From the NCBI GenBank assembly GCA_040954595.2, contig CM082578.2, positions 10,788,001 through 10,852,000 of the forward strand: DNA of 64,000 bases, given 5' to 3'. Both the position numbers and the translations under genes were made by a program. Below the pieces are notes generated by a model. That model was given only the letters and a program-made list of their open reading frames with translations, did not search any database and was not told the origin of the DNA. This document shows positions 1-12,344 of this stretch, in pieces (the first letter of the stretch is position 1; each line of letters opens with the position of its first letter). Source of the stretch: Balanoglossus misakiensis. Taxonomy: Eukaryota; Hemichordata.

Positions 1-615
1 TACATGTGTTGTGTCAGATTAGGTGGCTTAATACTTCAGCAAACAGGCAAACAATCATGATTTATGATTCATTGAAACAAATATTTGAATTTGATAGAAA
101 GTGGTTCACATGTAACGCTTTGAATCGTCATAGCGAAATAGGACGCGTTGACGGATCTGTCGATATCTGTTTTAGTGTTCACACCTTTGATATCTTCTGC
201 CCTCGCTTGAGTCCCGCTCGGAGAGCTGGGGAAAGCGGATCGACGCTGGCTACGCACACCTCCATATTGTAATCAGATCCCCTGGTTGAAAATGAAAAAA
301 TATAATTAAGATTTCGGTCCACTTAGAAGTTTGCACCTTAGGCTGTCAAATTAATCAAACGGAAACAAAACTAATGTCGTCCGTTAGTCCGAGTCTACTG
401 CGACAGAAATCCGATGTGGCGAGATTGGGCCTTTATATTATGAACAAAAAAATCTATATCTGGCATATGCATAAGAATTGTTGGCTTGTTCAGCTGCATA
501 TATACGGACACATGTGTACATACTAGTAATTTTGCTTTTAGTATTGGTAAATGTTGGGAGTTGTCATCGCGGTGATATATAGTTCGACGAACTAAATGAA
601 CATGCATGGACGTAC

Positions 616-3554
616 CCTCTTATGCTGCAACCCAGCCACCCGTCTTCGTCGGCGACCACCGTCACTGTCTTTCCCTTGTTGCCAGGCGACCTGACATCTT
701 GCCCGGCGTGTTGCCCCGGTGACAACGCAGTCGCCTGGACGCTGGCACCGGGCATCTGGCCGAACTGCGCGACGTAGAGGGTCAATTTTTGCGAGGACTT
801 CAGCGCCACCACCGCCTCGGCGTGGGTGACGTTTTTGAAGGGCGTGTCGTTGACTTTCAGAATTCTTTCCCCGGTTTTCAGACCCTGAAGGAAAAAACAC
901 AAAGACGAATAAAGAAAAACAAAATAAACGATAAATTGGTCACAGCGCACTTAAATAGAGGAGAAAGCCACTCACTATTCACTCCAGGCCCAGAGAATTA
1001 ATCATTGAATGGAGGCTGTATAAACCAGATCATGGTATTGCCGTGGTTGAATTCAGGCTCATATGGGGGTTGAACACCAACCAAATTGTTTTCTACAGAA
1101 AATCTTCCGCAAAGCTGTTTCTGTTATGTTTGTTATATTATGACCTCAATCTGGGATTATTCACGAAATCTCATTGACGGCTAAACCAAAGTACAGCATC
1201 GTGTGCATGTGAACTATTTCGACGGGACCCTTTTCGTCACCACCAGATGACGGTGTCAGCAAAAATATAGGGCACGCGAATGTGCTTCATTTTTTGTCAC
1301 CGGCTTTTAATACATCCAATCACACGTCGCGGTGGACACAATCCAAATACAACCTAGGAAAATGCGTCCACGCTTCTTTTCATGATGAAATCTGCATTCA
1401 CGAGGAAACGCCAGGCGGGCGGTTCTTTTGTTCGATGCCCTTTACACAGGAAATCTGCAGCAGACGGCCGCATCACTGGCGAATGTATAATTATTAAGCA
1501 ATGCCGTTTGCGTGTAAAATCCCCGCTTGCATTGAGTTGACAATGCACCGTTGCATCGCTCCAGTCGCAATATTGATTCATGTGAATGCCTGGCGTTTCT
1601 TTTATGAAGGAATTCTACCAAGCGGGATTGCAGTTATTTCATGAAATATGCATTGGTACGCAGAAGAAACATTGTGGGTCTGGTTACAGATTGAAGAACT
1701 CCGTCAACTGGTCGAGAAATGTCATCATCCAATGATTCAAATTATCTGTTTTGTTTTAATTCTGTTTCTCAGAGGCATTCAGTTGACAACCAGCTAATTT
1801 GACACTAAAATACACAACGTCGTTAGGGACATACTAAATGTTTCTTTCAACTCGTACTCCCTAAGGGAATACATTGTACATGTATACGCTTTACTTTCCT
1901 TATTTGATACGGCGCATGCTCGTATATCATATCCCATACCACACGACTTGTTGACAGTAATTTGTACTATTTTTATTTCAAGTCGATCTATTTTCAGATG
2001 ATACGTATTTCAGTATGCGAATATACGGGCACATCATAGCTGTTAATTGTCGTAACTGAAGGACACCAGCAATAGCACTATTTTGGTTTTTGGTTTGGTT
2101 AAACTCCAACATGCCATACCCATATATCTGACTATTGATTTTTACATCCCCTAAATAGTCATTTTGGTAAACAACTGATGAAACCCTTACCATTCAAGTT
2201 CATGTCCTTGTAATATGGTATAGTGTTGTTATTGAGTTGTCCTCTTGCACAGCTCATGCTAATCATAATGTCTGCATTTTTAATGTAAAACGAATGATTC
2301 CCGCTGGAGGCTCACCGGCCTGGTTGCATTGTGATGTCTTATTCTTTGCTGTCTAACGTTGACTAGTTTTATTCTGTCTTGAGGTGACATTACTGTTAAA
2401 AATCCTGTTTCCGAAATCCACATTTTCGCGGGTTGGTGGAATTGCATAATCTTGAAATGTTAGCATTCCGTACAAGTTATACTAGCTCAAGTAGATGGAC
2501 TGCATGTTGTGTCTGTATTACATTGTACATATAAACATGCATCAAAGCATGATTTTCAACACGGTGTCTTTGAGGAGTTTTGTTTACCGTATACTAGCAC
2601 TATACGTTTTGACATTCATTTGAGCAGAACTCGAAGTCCAGGGATAATATTACTATGTTCCCGAAGCAAAGTAAGTGCCCCCAATATCACACACGTGTGT
2701 GAACAGTATATCATGATCCTTGCGTGTGTATGATTACTGGTCACGCACTGTGCCTCTATTTGGTTCATTTCCGTCACCGCAGCCCTGCTATGGTACTCCA
2801 GACTAGACTGGAGAATTTTTTGTTTTGTGGAAGAGTATAGACGCTGAAATTTTACCTTTTTCTCGGCTTGGCTTCCAGGGTCCACTTGTGAGATGAATAT
2901 GCCGGTCCTCAGGTCAACTCCCCCGCGGATGCAGAATCCCAGGCTGATGCCGTTTTTGTGTTCGAGTTTCACCTTCCTGATATTGATTTCCCTTGCCGGG
3001 GACGTTGCGTGTGCCGGATCGGCGGCCTCGGTCGACTGGATGGCCGCCGAGGCGAGCGTTTCAACGCCCTGGTGCGAGCTTTTAGTTCGTTTCCTCTCCT
3101 TCTTGTCCCTTCTCTTACTTTCGTCCTTCTTCGGGGTTCTCTTGCTTTTCTTGTCGGAGCGGGACGGACTCTTGCCGAGCCGGGGGCCCGTCGTCGCTCT
3201 GTCGAGTGTCGCCGTCGGCGGCGTCAACGGTTCAGTCGGCGTCGGCGCCTCCATACTTTCCGGGGTTTCTGCCACCAAGTCGTGCAGCACGCGCGCGCCC
3301 AGGTTGCCGAAGTGGAGGCTGCAAAGCTGCTGAAAGTCGCACCTCAGATGGTCCGGGATCATCAGGTAGAGCTCCCTCAGCAGAGGCAGCTTCTGGGGAG
3401 CGCTGATTATTGTTTGCAGCTCCCTGCAAAACGTCAAAACAGACTTGGTCTCGCGGAAATCGCCCAAGGCCAATTTCAACAGGTGGCACTCCCTCTGCGT
3501 GAGTAGGGCCTGTGCCCTCGTCTGCAGTCGGTTCCCTATGAGTTCTTGAGACAT
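616..3554 (-). CDS. Whirlin/harmonin-type PDZ scaffold protein, N-terminal part (3' end outside window)
   Basis: Two coding exons are visible: 3554-2856 (233 codons, ending AAG|gtaaaa) and 884-616 (after a cttcag acceptor, ending in phase 2 before gtacgt). Residues about 15-85 resemble the harmonin homology domain (conserved LPLLREL and MIPDHL region). Residues 128-158 are a strongly basic Lys/Arg linker. Residues 190-280 form a PDZ domain with the carboxylate loop LGFCIRGG; across the splice it reads GSQAEKK|GLKTGERILKVND and then VTHAEAVVALK, very close to whirlin PDZ1 as I know it. The second exon ends inside a second PDZ start (WLGCSIRG), so more PDZ exons should lie left of position 1. 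Family knowledge: whirlin, harmonin and PDZD7 organise sensory stereocilia and microvillar tip complexes. I chose the ATG at 3554 because it directly precedes the homology domain; an upstream in-frame ATG at 3629 is possible. Membership of the family is secure. Whirlin versus harmonin orthology is not, because PDZ2 starts in a harmonin-like way. Confidence 0.82.
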
Positions 3555-6500
3555 TTTGGCCAATCGTTGAAGTTCACAGAAAGGAAGAAAAAAACTTGCT
3601 GTATCCCAGCGTGGTAAGGACCCTGGCAACGTTTACATCACCGTAGACCTCAGCGGTGTAGTCACATATCTCCTCAGGGCTACTTAAAAAAACCTCCCGA
3701 CTCTTGTAAGACTGAGATCTAGACAAAGCACAGCCCCGTCATGTCTGGACACGATTCTGTCACGCCAAAGGTTCCCGTTGCTTTGAACCACACAAAATCT
3801 GGTATAATGTTCTCTTTCACGATTCCCACCGCTTACGGGTCAGTTGAAATCTCTGAGAAACTTTGTTTTATTTTCTTTCTGTTCCCAGGTCATGGTCTGT
3901 TCACTTCGTTCTTCGACAGTATCGGCCCTGTGGGATAAACAAAACAAATGTGGGATACTATTTCGGTTATTTAAAAACCTTTCAGGTTTGATTGCCTTAA
4001 TTGGCCATCAACATGACCGCGCTATACACGTACACCCTTTATTTTAATATTACCAGTAAACACAGAACGGTAAACACTATTTTTTTTATAAAAAGCCAAT
4101 TTTGAGGGAAATTGATATTGATGGAAAGGTCATTTTAATTCCAGTCTCTGCTTACTGTCGTCAGTGTTCTGTGATAATAGAGCAAAGCTCCCCAAAATGA
4201 GTGATACTGTCCCAGGGGATACGATGCATGTTCGCTTGAACTCTGACCCTTTTTTGCCTGACGTTTGAACCCCGATCGGTCTCCCAAGCTGCATCATCAT
4301 AGGTCTACAGTTTCCATTCAGTGCGACGCGTTTTCCGAGATTGATAGATTGTTCAGGACTCCGCGTCCAGATTTGTCAAAACGGACTGCCACGATTCCCA
4401 CTGATGGTATGGTTTCTACTTTCAAACGAAATCATGATGAATTGTTCTTGGGTCAACAATATTGTAATAAAACGCGACGTTGTTTCCATGACTACTTAAA
4501 CTGCAATGAACAGGTCAGGTGTGGTGCATCTACTTACAAAAATGAATAGTCACTTAAATATCAAGGGTAGATATTAAAATAAAAACCAGTAAAGCCTCAA
4601 GGCGCATTACACATCGTCCAAAGGGAATAATTTGTTACAAGTTAGGGACTAATATTGCGTGACCTCCTTTGTTTAACATAGGGTCTCTCAATCAAACAGA
4701 AAACGGGAATATGTTGACTTTACCTGTTTAAGGCTGTGTGTGGGATATTTAAAAAAATAAAACAAAACTGTTCGACCTGTTTATAACTGAGCAGGTATTC
4801 ATATACCTTTGTATCACTTCAAAGAGCGACAGAATGAACTTCGACTCAAACACGGCTCGTATTTTCTATAGAGTTTCCATACGCGTCGCTATATTTTTTT
4901 CACAATGTCGATAAATATCCGAACGAGTTTTCTTTACATCATGGACATATTCTAACGTTATAGGCCTGCGGGGCGTTCTCTTCGTGGGTGGCATGCGACC
5001 TGGTTCTACAGTTGCAATAACGCAGCATTTCTGGGTCTTCCATCCGACTATTGCGTGAGACCAAATTTATAAAATTACAATGGTTGATACGACCATACAA
5101 TTTGTAGTAAAGCTTCCGACTACGTCGTTAATTTTTAATTAACGCGTCGTTCGGAAACAGAAGGCCACCAATCTAAATTGAATCATACATAAATTATTTA
5201 TGATATTGAATAATTTGATTCTATTAATTAAAATTTACGCCGTGTAAAAACAGCATGAAAACTGCATGTACTTTTTTCCTGTCCTGATGTTGTTGGGATA
5301 TTTTTTAATCGTGTAAAGGATAAATTTTCACCACTGACCCAATATCGTAGTAAGTGATATCATTATTTGAAACGTGAATGCGGTTCTGTGGCTGTACTGA
5401 GTCTGGGAATTACATTGGTATCGGTGAAGAGTTGCTTCAGTGTCAAAGCATAAAGGACGTCGAGACAGAAAAAAACATAACGTTTTCATTGTGGTCTGCA
5501 AATCCAATTACGGGGGCATTCAATATAATTTCAAGTCCCTTCAGACTGGCGAGATACTTCTCAACGCGTAGTGCACTGTTCATGTTATTAGATTATGAGT
5601 GGGGCCTATATTACTGTATATTTTATTCCATACGGTACGGTCTGTCCTTGACTGTACGTTTTAAAGGGGTGTAAGCAACACCTAATGCTGGGAGCAAGGC
5701 TTGTAATATTAGTGTCAATGACACTTGGTCGGATTGTATTTTTTGAAAAACAAAGCAAAACAAGAGGACAGTGTTTTGCTATAAATAACACTGTATTATT
5801 CACGATCGCGAGCACAAACTGCCATTCCGATTACAATTTCATTCGCAGCCGGGTACGTCCTGGAACGGCGCGCAGGGGGCGCTGAACTATCGAGGCGTCG
5901 CCCTGGTAAATCCTGGGCGTGTGCAGCTTTTAAAAAATGTGCGTCCAAAACATTGAGTCACTGGTTCTACAAACCATGTTCGTGCCAAGTATTGATTTAA
6001 TCCCACAAATGAAATGTCTGCTACATTCAAACGCCCAGCCAGATACATTATCGTCTGCCGGTTTGCACACAGCTCAGTTCAGCTCCAATTTTACCCGAAT
6101 GCCACCTGTAATTCTATAAATATCGCTGCCCTTACCTTGTTCCACCGCAGATGTTTTCGCAAATACTCGCCAAAAACAGTCTGTCACTTTTGAATTTTAA
6201 ACTGCTCGTCGACGTACGTACACTGGGTTACTCAATCCCCCAAACAATTGGAATTTAAAAGGCAACAACAAAAGGACCGATTCAATAGGCCAATTTGCAT
6301 AAACGGTCAACATAGTATAGTACTACACTGCACCGTAACGCAAACAGACACATTCATTGTAACGCCTATTAAGTACCGGCACATTTTTTCCAGGGGCCCG
6401 CTGTATTGCCTGTCATTTTTTTAACGCTGCTGAAATTTCTTCCCTGACCATATAAGCAACCGTGCAATGCAGCATTTAAAAGACATGTCCGATTAAAAAT

Positions 6501-6619
6501 ATATAAACATACTTACACATACATGTGTACAATACGTACAGTCGTCCACTGCTGCCGTGCCCAACGTATTACATCCGGGCAATTCTTTCATTCAGCCCGC
6601 GTCAGCGAAAGCGAGAGTG

Positions 6620-6752
6620 ATTGGCTCGTGGCAACCGCGCCCGTAAAAGACCTGCTGATTGGTCGGATTTTAAAAAGCCGTCCCCTCTTTTTCTCCACCA
6701 CCTGTTGCATGGACCACAAACGCATCAATAAAGCACCACGCCTAGAGTGAGT
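6620..6752 (+). promoter_or_regulatory. Possible promoter with two inverted CCAAT boxes and a short first exon
   Basis: ATTGG (inverted CCAAT, the NF-Y site) occurs at 6620 and 6658. It is followed by an AT-rich TTTTAAAAAG at about 6668-6677, then an ATG at 6709 that opens 12 codons and stops at a good splice donor (gtgagt at 6747). The order and spacing are promoter-like. I could not find a following exon in the correct phase, so this may be chance or belong to a non-coding transcript. CCAAT boxes work in both orientations, so it could also serve the minus-strand scaffold gene. Confidence 0.2.
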
Positions 6753-7645
6753 ATTTACTCACTGACTAGAAAATTATATATTTTTTTCGGTTCAAATCTA
6801 GACCAAAACATCTAGACATGTTGGAACAGGGAGAAAGAGACTGTAAAAATGCGACAAAATTCCAAGACAGCAAAACGAGTCTGTCCTTGACAGTCACGAG
6901 TGATACCTATTTTTAACAGATCCGTCAACGTACGTGTCACTCGGTGTGGAAAAGAAATACTTAGCAATTTGCGTCTAGCGAATAATTCATATCACCCAAG
7001 AAGAACAACTTGAAAGAAGCTGACGTATATATCTGCATTGTATCTTTACATTCGACCACTATTTTAATCAACACGCAGCGAATATTTCTTCGGGACGTCA
7101 GATAATAATGAATTTTGCGTTGTTGGCGATGATGGTGACGACGGCGCCACCAACGATCGATGACGGCGGCAGCAGCGACTGCGGTGATGATGATGATAAT
7201 GATGACTACAACGAGGCATAAGCGAAAGAAATAAAATATTAGCAATCCTTGAACCCTGACAAAACTAAGAAATAATTCCAGATGATCAACAGTGCAGGAA
7301 TACGCTCATCTGAGACATCTGTGCCATTGTAAATGAGGGACGCTGCTTCTATTGTAATAATGTGGTCATTGAGTCCGACACGGAACAATCAATTGTGCAG
7401 TTAAAATACCATTCAGACAAGGCAGAGACGTTTTTATGTATATCGGTCTCGGGAGAATAAGAAAATGAGTGGACTGGAGGGGCGAAATGGGACCATTTGA
7501 TATGGAATCGGAAATCGATCCAGCAGCATTGTTGGCTAGCAGTACAGCAAGTCCAGGGTGTCTGTTGGAGCTGCCTTTCCCCCTATTTTGACGTCACAAT
7601 AGAGATGAAGCAACAGTGGGCACATATGTAGATTTACTATTAATA

Positions 7646-7835
7646 ATATATATAGCTACCTTGACATGGTTTTTCTGTGACAGTTATCATGGGTTCAGGG
7701 ACGATGGTTGCCGATGAACAACAAATGGTATCTGATCTTTAATATCCTAAAACTATGGTAATCGTAGAGGGCGATGTTACCAGGTAGAACTCTTGCCCTT
7801 CAAGTTTAGATTGGGACGAGGCGCCACACGTCGGG
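7646..7835 (+). repeat. Dispersed repeat, copy 1 (unclassified)
   Basis: This stretch matches 12123-12308 in the same orientation. Shared landmarks in order are TATATAGCTACCTTGAC, GGGTTCAG.GACGATG.TTGCCGATGAA, ATCGTAGAGGGCGA.GTTA and GGCGCCAC. Copies differ by substitutions and small indels. There is no coding potential and I see no clear terminal repeats or target-site duplication. It is probably a short non-autonomous transposable element or part of one. Confidence 0.6.
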
Positions 7836-9191
7836 TGGAGAAAAATTCGAATATAGGAGACTTAAATCTACATATACATAATATATGCTAAAAGCAGGGA
7901 TGCTATGAGTGAATAATATTTCTAAAAGTTAATATTTGTGCCAGTTGTAAACTCCTTTACCACTTTGACTTTGGAACCCTATTCTGAAGCATACAATCTT
8001 CCATGGCAAATTTTCCTGATGAATCCCACAATTTTGTACGTTTGTCATTGTGTACAATAGAGAGAGAGCCCAGCTTGAATCGCGGAGTGAAGCACCGTCA
8101 CCGTGACGAAAACACATATGGGCCTGCATTTGATTAGAGCCCTGCTGCTGTTTGATGGGGCTTACATGATAAATGACCATTTCGGCAGCTTCTTAATTCG
8201 GGGAATTAATTAACCATAATGATCAATTTTGGCCCGAGCGTAAATGACAAAGGTTCTAGGCAACGTATAATGTAGACTTACAGCAAACCAACTATAGGCT
8301 CATATGATCTTTTCAGTTATGATACATCTACATACGGGACTTTGTCACAAATTAAATGGTTCAAGAGCACACTATGTTTCATTCTCACTCATCGAAATGG
8401 GATGAAGGGGCGCCTTTGTGGTATTTTTTTGCAGTTTATGATTCCACAGGAACTTAATATATAGAAAACGGCATCAGTATAATTGGATTGAAATTGATCC
8501 CGAAACCTATTTGCAACGGTTCGTTCTCTCAGGCGGCAATTATTTCACAAACGATAACTCAGCCAAACCCTGAATCGAAGCAGCACGACAGTAGTGCAGT
8601 GTCTAGAACAAAACAAACCAACTCGTGCTGTCGGGACCGCTAGCTTCAAAGATTAATGACTCATTTTCCGTTTGATAATGTTGATATTTCTCAGCACGCC
8701 TACAAAGGTTTGGGTATGTAATGTCGTTCTGCTATTTGATGACGCTTGCTTAAAAGTGATCGGGTAAACACATTGACCTGCAGGATATACAGATTGGCAA
8801 ACACTGCAAACAAACCGAGGGACAATTTTTACCACGTACCTATCTCTAGTCCCCTGGGTGTTTGGCACGTATATGGCATCGTGATTTCAATAATTGAATA
8901 CTATAGTGTGTAAATAAAAAAGTGACTTATTAAACACGTCCTATAAATTGTGGTGGTGGGCACATCATTTTGATCGTTTTTTGCCACTGTTGGGAATCAT
9001 TTATTGCCCAAATTAAGCTTATCTCAAAACTTGTCTTTATCACAATTAAGTTTATACGCTCTTAGTTTATTGGTTGGTATATGGGCTTCGTCTGTATGAC
9101 GCCATTGTTCTGTGAAACAGGTTGATCAATGCCTCAACACCATTGTTCCACCATTATGAGGTGTTGTTAAATGTCAGAGTTCAAACTTGGC

Positions 9192-9335
9192 TATATATAC
9201 TGTTAATTTTAGAGAATAAAACAGAGATAGACCACATTTGACTTCCCACCGAAGTATTGGCAATCCCGTTTCTCTCTTCATTCCGAGCCTACTTCTCAAG
9301 TGTACGCCGTACAGCCACCGACGAAGCTTCACAAG
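9192..9335 (+). promoter_or_regulatory. TATA box and 5' non-coding exon of the lectin-resistin gene
   Basis: TATATATA at 9192-9199 is followed about 30 bases later by the expected start-site region. A strong donor (acaag|gtaaga, exon end 9335) then follows. The matching acceptor is tttccacag at 9762-9770, giving a second leader segment at 9771-9810 directly before the ATG at 9811. This is inferred from spacing and splice motifs only. Confidence 0.45.
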
Positions 9336-9810
9336 GTAAGACTGTTGTTTGTAAACTAGGGGCTCTTTGTCCGTCTACAGCTCTTTATAGGGAGAATCCA
9401 GGCGGGGCATGAGTCAAGAGACAGAGAATTCATGAAAGAATCGACATTCGTCAGTCAACGTAAAATTGAACGCGGCTCAATACATGTGAAAGTTAGGAAA
9501 TTTGTCCGGAAACCTATTTTAAGTAAAGTAAAGTGAAAATATTCAGAAGTGACGTTGATTTTACTGCCGTTCTTATTTCTTTCCGTTGTCTGTATTGGAT
9601 CAACAAATTATATACTGCATGCATATTTTGTACATGTGAATGTGTACTGTTCATATATACATGGAAACGGCAAAGTGATATACAATCCACTTCAATACAT
9701 GTACCTTGCTGTAGAAAGCAGGATTCGAAATGTTCCTTCGTCTTATAGTGTACAGTGTATGTTTCCACAGACAATAAACTCACTGACGATTTGCCTTCAA
9801 ACCTAAAAGG

Positions 9811-11720
9811 ATGAAGATCGTGCTTGTATTTCCCCTCCTTTTGGTAGCGACGTTTCTTTATGATACTCCGGGATCGTCTGGTGAGTTATAATATATATTT
9901 TCTTCTTTCATGGACTGGATGGCATAATCCAATCCCTCGCTATAATTATTATTATTGGTGTTGTTGTTGGTACTTGTACCACTGGTTATCTCCATGTATG
10001 TATTTCTATTTTTAAAGCATTGTCACTTTTCAACGAATCCATGACCTTTGATGATGCCCAGGCTACGTGTGAGGGAGTTGGCCAGATTCTTGTGAAAGAC
10101 ACAAGTGCAGAAAAACATTCAGTAATACTAGAATTGCTCCAAGACAATGGACTGGGAGAAACTAATATCTGGTTGAACGGCAGACAAGACTCAACTGATG
10201 CCTGGGTATTCACGGATGGGAAGCCAATCGGTAGTTACCAGCCTTGGAATACTGGTCAACCAGATAGAAGTGGTCGTTGTTTACAACTGTGGTGAGTTAA
10301 CAATTATTTATCCACATTAAATATATTCATACAATAAATAAGGTCCAGAAAACTGAGCTGTGTCCTTGGGATCAGGTCAAAATCTTAAATTTTACTAGAT
10401 GCGGGAATTTATTTATTTATTTCAAGGCAAAGATAAACATATTATTTCAATGGTGACTTTTATTCTATATGCAGGGGGACGATGGGCCACACATGGGATG
10501 ATCTTCCGTGTGACCATCTAAGACCGTTCATATGCCAAAAAGGTAATTCATTATCAAAGACTTAGAATACTATCAAATTCTAAAGTTTTCTCGAAGGAAA
10601 TGCTTCAGTCAGTAAATAGGTTATATTTTATCTTATGATTTTAGTGAAACTCCGAAAATAGGCCGGCTGGTCATTGCCGATGTCTGTGCATGCCGATAGA
10701 AGAATCGCCTAATTTAACCATCGAATAAATGTGTATTCGGACATAAACTCCCAAATTATCCTTCACGACCAAAAATACTGCTTGTGTGAAATTTCGTTGA
10801 AATCCACCTATTTCTATTCGGATTATTATTTTTACATAATTCTTTAATATTTAATTATAATTTTATTATCGAATTTTGGTTTCAACAGAGTATTTCCTGA
10901 AATGTGTGAACAAGGCCAGTGATAGCCCCTCTGCCACGAACTATGCGACATGCCCTGCAGGTGAATAACAAATATTTATGTCTTTGTGCCATGGACAAGC
11001 AATAATTCCTGGGGAAAAATGGTAAAAATGGCATTAACAGTAATAGCCATGGTACTTTTACTCACCAAACCAGTGTATGCTATTATCATTCATTTGCAAA
11101 GTATGTAGGGGAGTATGGATTTCCTATGCAAACATGCGACATTATCGGCAGACGAAGTGTTAATTGTATTTCAGCTTGTTTCTTAGAAGCTTATATGTAC
11201 CTTCAACTTCAATCTGTTGTCCACTGTGTGCGTAAAGTACGCGCCGGGGGGATTTTAAAAAGAAAAAATACAGTCGTCCAAATCATTCAATTGTTCACTT
11301 TAACATAGTGTGTGAGGGTGTTTTTCTAAACAACAAGAAAACATGATGTTCATATTCTTGTTTTCATAAAAATATAACGTAGAGATTGGCGGCCATTTTG
11401 AATTCAAAATCGAGATAATTTCGCTCTCACAAATTTTGCACGGCGACCCACAATTTTTGTTCATAATTTTAAGAGATGATAGTCTTAAGCTGCACTTTGA
11501 GCAAAATATGAAAACTATTACACTCAATGCTTCACGACGTCACTATACTTGCATTGTAGGATTCGAGGTAAGCGGGTGCAGTTGTGGCCACGGATGTGGT
11601 TCCTACAGTATCGAGATGGCCAGCGGTCGCTCACGTTGTTACTGTCATCTTGGCTGCATGCCAGACAACCAACCCATCGACTGGACCTTGGCGCGTTGCT
11701 GTAAAGTTGCCCACGAGTAA
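9811..11720 (+). CDS. Secreted C-type lectin-resistin-like fusion protein, 214 aa
   Basis: Five exons splice in phase: 9811-9880, 10018-10291, 10475-10542, 10889-10960 and 11560-11720 (phases 1, 2, 1, 1). Residues 1-22 are a signal peptide. Residues 24-137 form a C-type lectin domain with cysteines 41, 111, 127 and 135, the WLNG core at 75-78, a QPD motif at 104-106 (galactose-type, in place of EPN) and WDD at 122-124 in place of the usual WND. Residues 138-214 match the resistin/RELM cysteine-rich domain: cysteines 143, 159, 168, 170, 174, 188, 190, 194, 208 and 209 follow the ten-cysteine order of mammalian resistin, with shared blocks ATCP.GF.V.GC.CG..CGS and DWT.ARCC.V. A five-residue insertion, PDNQP, precedes DWT. 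Lectin and resistin parts are joined at a phase-1 junction. Likely an extracellular lectin with a disulfide-rich tail; sugar specificity and oligomerisation are inferred. Confidence 0.85.
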
Positions 11721-12023
11721 CCAGAGCAATCCCACACTTGGGACAGTGTCATAACCATGAATGACTGACATTGTACAGACTATTTAGTTAACGCGAACAT
11801 GATTTGCCCGGTACATTTTCACCACATGATTGCATGAATTCCCCAATTGTTTTAATCAATTAGCTGTGTTAATTCCTGTTGATCACTGTAACTTTTGGAA
11901 GCACGGTATTAAGCCAAGAATGTGTTTGTATTTTATCTGAACGCTAGTGGTGTTATTGTATTATAACATCATACCCAGGCATGCCATAATGATTGCTAAC
12001 TTCCTGGTTTCTCCAACCATTGA

Positions 12024-12071
12024 AATAAAACGTAGGATTCAACTTCTAGTGATTGAAGCGTTATCAATAAA
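12024..12071 (+). other. Poly(A) signals of the lectin-resistin gene
   Basis: AATAAA occurs at 12024-12029 and again at 12066-12071, about 300 bases after the stop codon at 11718-11720. Either would give a 3' UTR of ordinary length. Confidence 0.5.
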
Positions 12072-12122
12072 ATATACCCTATCATCTGCACATTTTGTCT
12101 TGTCAGTTTTTATCTTTCCAAA

Positions 12123-12308
12123 CAATATATAGCTACCTTGACCTGGTTTTTTTCTTTTACGGCTATCCTGGGTTCAGTGACGATGATTGCCGATGAAAAA
12201 CAAAGTGTATCTATCTCGTCATGATGATATATTATTATTATCGTAGAGGGCGACGTTAGGACTAACGGGTAGAAGTGCATGAAAGATGTCAGAGGGCGCC
12301 ACGACATA
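12123..12308 (+). repeat. Dispersed repeat, copy 2
   Basis: Diverged second copy of the element at 7646-7835, same orientation, with an ATT/ATC-rich internal expansion near 12220-12245 that copy 1 lacks. It lies just after the poly(A) signals of the lectin-resistin gene and just before a perfect-core hairpin. Confidence 0.6.
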
Positions 12309-12344
12309 GTACAGCTGCACATGCCAGCCGTGTTTGCTGAACAC

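Larger units (their letters stand above)
3640..9190. other. Intergenic region, largely featureless
   Basis: Only short open frames occur here, and none shows recognisable domains or consistent splice phase. There is an impure GAT/GAC-type triplet tract around 7120-7210. The exceptions, listed separately, are a promoter-like stretch near 6620-6752 and a dispersed repeat at 7646-7835. The region separates the minus-strand scaffold gene from the plus-strand lectin gene, so it probably holds both promoters; I see no strong core-promoter motif for the scaffold gene. Confidence 0.5.

Noticed and set aside
2893-3506. Plus-strand frames opposite the scaffold gene
   Set aside because: They are antisense shadows of a GC-rich coding exon with clear PDZ and harmonin-domain content on the minus strand.
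6785-6805. tRNA-like B box (GGTTCAAATC)
   Set aside because: No matching A box, anticodon arm or acceptor stem could be built around it.
7100-7245. Minus-strand frame of 94 codons
   Set aside because: It derives from a GAT/GAC triplet-rich stretch and gives low-complexity Ile/Ala/His runs with no gene context.
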